Source of the DNA: Butyrivibrio sp. UBA3740
GTDB taxonomy: Bacteria; Bacillota; Clostridia; Lachnospirales; Lachnospiraceae
Direction: 5' to 3'
Assembly (NCBI GenBank): GCA_002372465.1
Contig: DFGW01000117.1
Span: forward strand, 1 to 6,557
Length of the DNA stretch: 6,557 bases
Below, piece after piece: positions 1-4,684 of the stretch; within the stretch, counting starts at the first letter, position 1, and each line of letters opens with the position of its first letter. Made by a program: the position numbers and the translations under genes. The notes below the pieces were generated by a model. The model was given only the letters and a program-made list of their open reading frames with translations. It was not told where the DNA came from and did not search any database.

Positions 1-1
1 G

Positions 2-310
2 GATTCAGAGACTTATGAGCAGATCGGTCTTACATCAGACCAGATCGGTGATTCTCTTAAGTTCGTTAAGGAGAATGAGACCTGTAAGGTAATGTCTTAC
101 AACGGCAATGTATTTGCAGTTGAGCCGCCTATGTTCGTTGAGCTTACTATCACAGAGACAGAGCCCGGCTTCAAGGGTGATACAGCTACAGGCGCTACAA
201 AGCCTGCTAAAGTTGAGACAGGTGCTAACGTTTCAGTTCCTCTCTTCGTAAACGAGGGAGACGTTATCAAGATTGATACAAGAACAGGCGAGTACCTTTC
301 AAGAGTTTAA
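2..310 (+). CDS. efp: Elongation factor P, C-terminal part (5' end cut by window edge)
   Basis: EF-P binds the ribosome between the P and E sites and relieves stalling at proline runs. The window holds the last 102 codons and the TAA stop; against the usual length of about 185 residues, some 80 residues are missing, including the KOW-like N-terminal domain with the modifiable lysine/arginine loop. What remains is the central and C-terminal OB-fold region with hallmark stretches: YEQIGL, then [53 protein letters not shown] and the C-terminal signature [12 protein letters not shown]. The reading frame is open from base 2 to the stop with no break. A strong intrinsic terminator follows 60 bases after the stop, so efp ends its transcription unit. 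The family assignment is secure; nothing can be said of its start, promoter or modification residue. Confidence 0.97.
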   Translation, partial: DSETYEQIGLTSDQIGDSLKFVKENETCKVMSYNGNVFAVEPPMFVELTITETEPGFKGDTATGATKPAKVETGANVSVPLFVNEGDVIKIDTRTGEYLSRV

Positions 311-369
311 TCTTTATACGTAACCATATCTGACACGGTTTAAACACAATCATAAAAGTAATCATAGTA

Positions 370-411
370 AGACAATAGGAATTCCCAAGGGACTTTCTAT
401 TGTCTTTTTTT
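370..411 (+). terminator. Intrinsic terminator downstream of efp
   Basis: Bases 370-381 (AGACAATAGGAA) pair with 394-405 (TTTCTATTGTCT) as a 12-bp stem with one G-U pair. An inner TCCC/GGGA element sits in the loop, and a run of seven T (405-411) follows directly. It lies 60 bases after the efp stop and before the ribosome binding site of the next gene, so it should separate efp from the DUF5688 gene. Confidence 0.9.
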
Positions 412-440
412 GCGCATTTCAAAGAAAAATATTGTAAAAA

Positions 441-447
441 AGAGGAG
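441..447 (+). promoter_or_regulatory. Ribosome binding site fixing the DUF5688 start at 457
   Basis: AGAGGAG lies 9 bases before ATG 457. The same frame is open back to a TTG at 400, but that codon sits within the 3' arm of the efp terminator and has no ribosome binding site, so 457 is the start. Confidence 0.85.
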
Positions 448-456
448 AAAACAGAT

Positions 457-1347
457 ATGGAAATAAAAGAATTCGGACAGGTAATTGCAAGAGAGGTAAA
501 GGATGCACTGGGAGATTGCTATACAATCGACTATTCAGATGTCCTTAAGAATAACGGAGTGGTATATCATGCCCTCACCATAAGGAAGAAGGATGAGAAG
601 GTGGCTCCGACCATTTACATCGACGGGATGTATGAGCAGTACAGGAGGGGGGCGCTTCTTATGGGAATCGTGAATGACGTGGTGAACATGTATAAGTGTT
701 CGGCTCCAAAGGTTGATATTGATATGGACTTCTTTTTCGATTTTTCTCAGGTTTCTGACAAGCTCTTTTTCAAGGCGGTGAATTATAAGAAGAACAAAGA
801 AAAGCTTAAGGAGGTGCCCATAAAGCGCGTTTTGGACCTGGCTCTTGTGCCCCTTTGCCACTACAGGAATGAATATATGGGAGACGGAGCCATCATGATC
901 CAAAATGACCATCTGGAGGAATGGGAGATAAGTAAGGATGAGCTCTGGGAGAATGTATCGATGAATGCACCAATTGAAGCTCCGGCAAAGGTTACAGGGC
1001 TCATGGACTTCCTTGAGAGGGTGACCGGAATTGCCCCTGATACAGATGCCTTTTGCGGAATCTATGTGGTCACAAACAAAAGTGAGCACCTTGGAGCCGG
1101 AGTTTGCTTCTACCCCGGGGTACTTAAGGAGATTGCAGATGATCACGAGTGTGACCTTTACATCATTCCTTCATCTATCCATGAGTGCCTGGTAATTCCT
1201 GATGCGGATTTTTACATGAATCCCGAAAATCTCCGCCAGATCATAGGCGAGGTCAACAGGTCCACCGTCGCCGAAGAGGAGATTCTTAGCGACAACCTCT
1301 ACAGGTACGACAGGGAAACCGACAGATTCTCCATAGTAAAGGAATAA
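457..1347 (+). CDS. DUF5688 family protein, function unknown
   Basis: A 296-residue protein with no signal peptide, membrane segment or catalytic motif that I can see, so probably cytoplasmic. Several stretches match what I know of the DUF5688 family: NNGVVYHALTIRK near residues 32-44, APTIYIDGMYEQY near 50-62, the VNYKKNKEKL segment near 108-117 followed by PIKRVLDLALV, MIQNDHLEEW near 147-156, the IYVVTN strand near 202-207, FYPGVLKEIA near 218-227 and LYIIPSSIHE near 234-243. The C-terminus VLSD-like segment (EEILSDNLYRYDRE) is also typical. The family is common in Lachnospiraceae, often in several copies per genome, with no established role. The gene stands alone: a terminator lies before it, and the giant palindrome begins 12 bases after its stop, with no ordinary terminator between. 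I saw no convincing promoter in the short gap upstream. Family call fairly secure from recalled motifs; function open. Confidence 0.82.
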   Translation: MEIKEFGQVIAREVKDALGDCYTIDYSDVLKNNGVVYHALTIRKKDEKVAPTIYIDGMYEQYRRGALLMGIVNDVVNMYKCSAPKVDIDMDFFFDFSQVSDKLFFKAVNYKKNKEKLKEVPIKRVLDLALVPLCHYRNEYMGDGAIMIQNDHLEEWEISKDELWENVSMNAPIEAPAKVTGLMDFLERVTGIAPDTDAFCGIYVVTNKSEHLGAGVCFYPGVLKEIADDHECDLYIIPSSIHECLVIPDADFYMNPENLRQIIGEVNRSTVAEEEILSDNLYRYDRETDRFSIVKE

Positions 1348-1358
1348 AATACACAGAG

Positions 1359-1427
1359 GCTACCATTCACAGTTTCATGGCCCGGCCAGCCTACAGCCCC
1401 TCCGCCACAGGGGTCTCCGGTGGAGAC
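1359..1427 (+). repeat. Left terminal inverted repeat of the palindrome
   Basis: A GC-rich end segment matching the reverse complement of 2023-2090 at roughly nine positions in ten, with a single one-base indel near 1378-1380. It contains its own small hairpin at 1413-1427 (GTCTCC, loop GGT, GGAGAC). The match fades outside 1359, which I take as the element's left border. Confidence 0.85.
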
Positions 1428-1699
1428 TTTCGCAGCAAAAAGTTCCAAATCCTTGTCGACTATCTCGCCGGAATTCATGGCATTCGCTCCGCAGCCTTCG
1501 ATTCTACGGATCGCCGACCTCTAAACGGGCCTTATAGGGCGCCGAAGCTGCTTGTTTTCATTTTTGAGCTTCATGAGCATACGCCATTTTCTCATGTTCC
1601 ACAGGCAGATTTTTACGCGCATGCGGAAAACTGTCCGAAGCAGGGCAGCGTAATATATAGTCAAAATCAAATGGTCATAGCTCGCCAAAGCGAGCGTAT

Positions 1700-1759
1700 C
1701 AATAAGCCAGGGAGTCATCTCCCCAAGCTAGCTTGAGAGAGTGACTCCCTGACTTATTG
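1700..1759 (+). repeat. Central long hairpin of the palindrome
   Basis: The apex of the palindrome. The outer 18-base stem is 1700-1717 against 1742-1759, with one C/A mispair at 1707/1752. A pyrimidine-rich imperfect section follows, then a perfect palindromic tip AAGCTAGCTT at 1725-1734. No T tract follows on either strand, so it is not a canonical terminator. On each side lies a further local hairpin: 1680-1695 (GCTCGC, loop CAAA, GCGAGC) and 1762-1774 (GGTGC, loop TTC, GCACC). Confidence 0.85.
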
Positions 1760-2022
1760 TAGGTGCTTCGCACCGTATGACAATTTGAAAAAACGAAAAC
1801 CAGCTGCCCTGCAAGTCAAGCATGCGCATTAAAGAAAAAGCTGCCGGAACATGTAAGAAAAGTTTCGTATGGGAGTAGCGAAAAAATGGAAATAACAGCT
1901 AAGGCGGCCCAGAGGTCAGCCCTGTTGATCCGTGAACAGAATCGAAGACCGCGGAGCGGAAGCTCATGAATGAAACGGTTCGATACTAAAGCGCGGATTT
2001 GAAAGCTTTAGTTGCTGCTAGC

Positions 2023-2090
2023 GTCTCCACCGGAGTCCCCTGTGGCGGAGGGGCTGTAAGCTGGCCGGGGAGGAAACTGTGAACGGTAAC
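2023..2090 (-). repeat. Right terminal inverted repeat of the palindrome
   Basis: The partner of 1359-1427 in inverted orientation, ending 59 bases before tRNA-Arg. The equivalent local hairpin at 2023-2037 (GTCTCC, loop ACC, GGAGTC) has one mispair. Outside 2090 the match to the left flank stops. Confidence 0.85.
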
Positions 2091-2107
2091 GAACGGAACT
2101 GCGTTTA

Positions 2108-2137
2108 TAGACATTTATCCTGGACTTATGATATTAT
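2108..2137 (+). promoter_or_regulatory. Probable sigma-A promoter for tRNA-Arg and possibly the genes after it
   Basis: TAGACA (2108-2113, five of six to TTGACA) and TATTAT (2132-2137, five of six to TATAAT) are separated by 18 bases. A start near 2144 would leave a leader of about six bases before the tRNA, the usual tRNA arrangement. An overlapping TATGAT at 2127-2132 is the wrong distance from this -35. Confidence 0.6.
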
Positions 2138-2149
2138 AGCTATGTATTT

Positions 2150-2221
2150 GCACCCGTAGTCTAATGGATAAAACGTAGGCCTCCGACGCCTTTGTTGCTG
2201 GTTCGAGTCCAGTCGGGTGCA
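2150..2221 (+). tRNA. tRNA-Arg, anticodon CCG
   Basis: A cloverleaf can be folded by hand. The acceptor stem GCACCCG (2150-2156) pairs perfectly with CGGGTGC (2214-2220), with discriminator A at 2221. The D arm is 2159-2174 with GG in its loop. The anticodon loop CTCCGAC gives CCG, which reads the arginine codon CGG. The T arm is GCTGG, loop TTCGAGT, then CCAGT. CCA is not encoded and must be added after transcription. Two stem positions are not Watson-Crick: a C-A pair in the D stem (12:23) and a U-U pair at the base of the anticodon stem (27:43). Both are tolerable, so I regard the gene as functional. The next protein start is only 33 bases downstream, with no terminator between. Confidence 0.95.
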
Positions 2222-2254
2222 GTTATTATGCAATAAAGTTCTTGAGGTTATACG

Positions 2255-3604
2255 ATGGTTAAGAAAAATAAAAATAGTATTACAAACTGGAGAAATGAGA
2301 AAAAGGATATATTTGAGATCCTTGGGGATAATAAGAAATACCTGATGCCTGCAATACTGGTGGTTGCTGTCATCATCACTGTTGTGATCGCTGTAAGTGC
2401 CAATAAGAGGACTACTCAGGAAGTGCAGACGACTGTGGCTACTGTGGAGAATTCCGGATTCGAGATCCCGGAGGCAACAATGGAGGAGAACGCCTATCCT
2501 GAGGTGAATGCTTTGGTGGAGAAGTATTATACTGCTTCTGCCGATGGTGATGCGGACACTCTGGCACAGATCTATAAGGGACTTGATGAGACTGAGATCC
2601 TTAAGGCTGTTGCAGCTTCTGAATACATAGAGAAGTTTGATAATATCACAGTTTATACCAAGCCGGGTCCTATCGAGGGAAGCTATGTGGCTTACGTCTA
2701 CAATGAAGTCAAGCTCTACGAGTATGACGGCAATGTACCGGGACTTGAGACTCTTTATATCTGCACTGACGACAATGGCAATCTGTATATCAACGGAGAT
2801 ATCGCAGATGCCAATGAGCTGGATTATCTTAAGCAGATCAATGTTCAGTCTGATGTTATCGATCTTAATAATAAGGTTGCATCAAGCTACAATGAGATGG
2901 TAAGCGGAGATGAGGCCCTTGCTGAGCTCCTGACAAGGATGCGCTCAGGACTTCAGGTTTCTGTGGGTGAGGCTCTTGCTACTTCCGAGGCAACCACACC
3001 TGACGAGAGTGCTCTGGAGAGCTCAGAAGAAGAGACTCAGTCTTCAGAGACTACCGTGACCACCAGAGTTATCAAGGCTACAGATGTAGTCAACATAAGA
3101 AGCTCGGATTCCGAGACAGCGGATATACTTGATAAGACTACAATCGGCCAGGAATTCAAAGAGCTTGAGGCTCTTGCTAACGGCTGGAGTAAGGTTGAAT
3201 ATAAGAACTCGGTAGCTTACGTTAAGACAGAGTTTTTTGAGATTGTCTCTGAGGAGACAACTGTAGTTGAGAATGCAACGGAGGATGCTTCATCGCAGGA
3301 GGACAATGCGGATGCAGCTGGGTCAGCTTCTGCTTCAGCAAGCGATGCATCGGCTTCTTCATCATCATCCACTCAGTCTGCATCTACAGGTGCAACAGAT
3401 AAAAAGGATACTACTGCCAAGACCGGTAAAATGGTCGTACAGGAGACTGTAAGACTTCGTAAGGAAGCAAGTACAGAAAGTGATGTCCTTGAAACTCTCT
3501 ATGCAGGTACTTCTGTTGAAGTTACCGAGCAGTATGCAAGCGGTTGGGCCAAGGTAACATACAAGAATAAGACCGGATATATAAAGTCAGAGTTCCTTAA
3601 CTGA
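2255..3604 (+). CDS. Membrane-anchored protein with two bacterial SH3 domains
   Basis: A 449-residue protein started by ATG 2255, with GAGG at 2244-2247 seven bases before it. Residues 1-29 are basic and cytosolic. Residues 30-48 form one hydrophobic helix (LMPAILVVAVIITVVIAVSA region), giving an N-in, C-out anchor. A folded extracellular region spans about 78-235 and opens with YPEVNALVEKYYTASADGDADTL, which looks like an NTF2/SnoaL-type helix start, though that is weak. After an acidic, Thr/Ser-rich spacer comes SH3 repeat 1 (about 271-330, with VNIRSS, GWSKVEYKNSVAYVKTEF), then a 60-residue Ser/Ala/Asp/Thr linker. SH3 repeat 2 ends the chain (about 392-448, with VRLRKEAS, GWAKVTYKNKTGYIKSEF). 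Bacterial SH3_3 domains commonly bind peptidoglycan peptides. Its place upstream of a secreted wall hydrolase supports an envelope role, but it has no catalytic domain that I can see. It is probably transcribed from the tRNA promoter. Confidence 0.85.
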   Translation: MVKKNKNSITNWRNEKKDIFEILGDNKKYLMPAILVVAVIITVVIAVSANKRTTQEVQTTVATVENSGFEIPEATMEENAYPEVNALVEKYYTASADGDADTLAQIYKGLDETEILKAVAASEYIEKFDNITVYTKPGPIEGSYVAYVYNEVKLYEYDGNVPGLETLYICTDDNGNLYINGDIADANELDYLKQINVQSDVIDLNNKVASSYNEMVSGDEALAELLTRMRSGLQVSVGEALATSEATTPDESALESSEEETQSSETTVTTRVIKATDVVNIRSSDSETADILDKTTIGQEFKELEALANGWSKVEYKNSVAYVKTEFFEIVSEETTVVENATEDASSQEDNADAAGSASASASDASASSSSSTQSASTGATDKKDTTAKTGKMVVQETVRLRKEASTESDVLETLYAGTSVEVTEQYASGWAKVTYKNKTGYIKSEFLN

Positions 3605-3613
3605 TAAAACTAT

Positions 3614-3620
3614 AAAGGGG
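3614..3620 (+). promoter_or_regulatory. Ribosome binding site fixing the oxidoreductase start at 3629
   Basis: AAAGGGG lies 8 bases before ATG 3629. A GTG at 3620, in the same frame, overlaps the end of this site and so cannot be served by it; ATG 3629 is therefore the start. Confidence 0.8.
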
Positions 3621-3628
3621 TGACAGCT

Positions 3629-4684
3629 ATGTTTGACAGACTTAAGGTTGGTATTATGGGAACCGGTGTGATCGCCGGAGTTATGGCACAGACTCTTAAG
3701 GATATGAGAGGAGTGGTCTGCTATGCCGTTGGATCTCGTACTGCGGACAAGGCTGAGAAGTTTGCTCAGACTTATGGAATCAAGAAAGCCTACGGTTCCT
3801 ATGAGGAGCTTGTCATTGATCCCAAGGTTGACCTTATTTATGTGGCAACACCACATTCAGAGCACTATGCCAATGTAGAGATGGCTCTTTCTGCAGGCAA
3901 GCACGTTTTGTGTGAGAAAGCCTTCATGCTTAATGAGGCTCAGGCTGTTAAGTCCTTTGAGTATGCCCAGGAAAAGAACCTTCTCCTTACCGAGGCTATC
4001 TGGACCAGATATATGCCTATCATTACCAAGCTTAAAGAGGTTCTGGCAAGCAATGTGATCGGTGAGCCCACTATGCTTACCGCCAATCTCGGCTTTAATC
4101 TTTCAGAGATAGACAGGATCAATAATCCGGCACTTGGCGGCGGAGCGCTTCTTGACCTTGGAGTATATGCCCTTAATTTTGCCTCCATGGTATTTGGTAA
4201 TGAGGTTGCAGACATAGCATCCATATGTACCTTCAACAATCTTGGCGTTGATATGCAGGATTCCATTACTCTTAGATATACCGACGGGAAGATGGCGGTA
4301 CTTAATGCCACAGCCCTTTCTGAATGTGATAAAAACGGTGTCGTTTATGGACCCAAGGGATATATTGTAGTTGAGAATATCAATAACCCCCTTGGCTTTG
4401 GCGTCTTTGACAGGGAGAATAAAAAACTTGCCTATTATAAGCGTCCGAAGCAGAAGACAGGCTATGAATATGAAGTGGAGGCCTGTGTCAGAGCCATACA
4501 GGAAAAGTGGCTCGAGTGTCCTGAAATGCCACATTCAGAAACCCTCAAGATAATGAATATGATGGACTTCATCAGGAAGTCTAACAATATCAGTTTTCCG
4601 GGGGAGAACGACTTTTTAAAGGAAGGTGAGTATGCGAAGGAAGATACTGTTGGGGATGATACTCCTTTGCCTGATAACGTGTGA
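3629..4684 (+). CDS. Gfo/Idh/MocA family NAD(P)-dependent oxidoreductase
   Basis: A 351-residue cytoplasmic enzyme. The N-terminal Rossmann fold carries the dinucleotide loop G8-I-M-G11-T-G13-V-I-A. The strand VDLIYVATPHSEH (67-79) and the family signature KHVLCEKAF (91-99), with catalytic lysine 97 in the E-K dipeptide, follow. TEAIWTRYMP (121-130) and GGGALLDLGVYALNF (170-184) resemble dihydrodiol dehydrogenase-like and xylose/anhydrofructose-reductase-like members, with D176 and Y180 as likely active-site residues. The family oxidises or reduces sugars, inositols or diols with NAD(P); the substrate cannot be read from sequence. The family fold seems to end near residue 325 (ISFPGE), and the last 25 residues form an acidic tail encoded in the overlap with the next gene. 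It starts 24 bases after the SH3 gene and overlaps the hydrolase gene by 53 bases, so all three are likely co-transcribed. Confidence 0.92.
   Translation: MFDRLKVGIMGTGVIAGVMAQTLKDMRGVVCYAVGSRTADKAEKFAQTYGIKKAYGSYEELVIDPKVDLIYVATPHSEHYANVEMALSAGKHVLCEKAFMLNEAQAVKSFEYAQEKNLLLTEAIWTRYMPIITKLKEVLASNVIGEPTMLTANLGFNLSEIDRINNPALGGGALLDLGVYALNFASMVFGNEVADIASICTFNNLGVDMQDSITLRYTDGKMAVLNATALSECDKNGVVYGPKGYIVVENINNPLGFGVFDRENKKLAYYKRPKQKTGYEYEVEACVRAIQEKWLECPEMPHSETLKIMNMMDFIRKSNNISFPGENDFLKEGEYAKEDTVGDDTPLPDNV
4621..4626 (+). promoter_or_regulatory. Ribosome binding site fixing the hydrolase start at 4632
   Basis: GGAAGG lies 5 bases before ATG 4632, inside the coding region of the oxidoreductase. 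An upstream in-frame GTG at 4626 overlaps the site and would only add two residues before the MRRK of the signal peptide, so ATG 4632 is preferred. Confidence 0.75.

Larger units (their letters stand above)
1359..2090. repeat. Giant imperfect palindrome (732 bases), no credible gene inside
   Basis: This fills nearly all of the 800 bases between the DUF5688 gene and tRNA-Arg. Bases 1359 to about 1729 are an inverted, diverged copy of about 1730 to 2090. Matching blocks in strict order are: 1359-1427 with 2023-2090, 1432-1438 with 2012-2018, 1443-1452 with 1995-2004, 1485-1505 with 1938-1958 (19 of 21 identical), 1506-1512 with 1927-1933, 1513-1522 with 1911-1920, 1578-1583 with 1866-1871, 1593-1600 with 1846-1853, 1604-1613 with 1836-1845, 1616-1624 with 1820-1828, 1640-1649 with 1803-1812, 1668-1679 with 1776-1787, and 1700-1729 with 1730-1759. 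Small indels separate the blocks. The arms are too diverged to be a fold-back sequencing artefact. No transposase gene and no clear target-site duplication is visible. It may be a fold-back or MITE-like element, two inverted copies of a dispersed repeat, or the gene of a long structured RNA. I recognise no named family. Confidence 0.85.

Noticed and set aside
400..456. Extended DUF5688 start at TTG 400
   Set aside because: The codon lies in the 3' arm and T tract of the efp terminator and has no ribosome binding site; ATG 457 has AGAGGAG nine bases upstream.
1521..1718. A 65-codon minus-strand open frame in the left arm (beginning MTPWLIDTLALASY)
   Set aside because: The purine run before its ATG abuts the codon with no spacing, and the matching stretch of the right arm has stops almost at once and no shared protein sequence. 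It is probably a by-product of the repeat, although a small hydrophobic peptide cannot be fully excluded.
1377..1736. A 119-codon plus-strand open frame across the left arm of the palindrome (beginning MARPAYSPSATG)
   Set aside because: No ribosome binding site at a useful distance, no recognisable domain, and the right arm read in the same sense keeps the first codons (PAYSPSATG) but then meets a stop after about 20. Indels between the arms do not preserve frame. The sequence is explained by the inverted repeat.
2133..2138. Perfect TATAAT on the minus strand, which could start a transcript into the palindrome
   Set aside because: I could not find a matching -35 at 16-18 bases (it would fall inside the tRNA gene), and the same AT-rich bases serve the plus-strand tRNA promoter. 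Kept only as a lead for the minus-strand RNA idea.
1348..2149. Identity as a known giant RNA such as GOLLD or ROOL, which also occur near tRNA genes
   Set aside because: Those RNAs are multi-domain folds, not one end-to-end inverted repeat as far as I know, and I recognise none of their motifs here. An Rfam search would settle it.
1348..2149. CRISPR array, integron attachment site or phage attachment site in the gene-free stretch
   Set aside because: There are no regularly spaced direct repeats, no integrase gene, and no second copy of the tRNA 3' end in the window.
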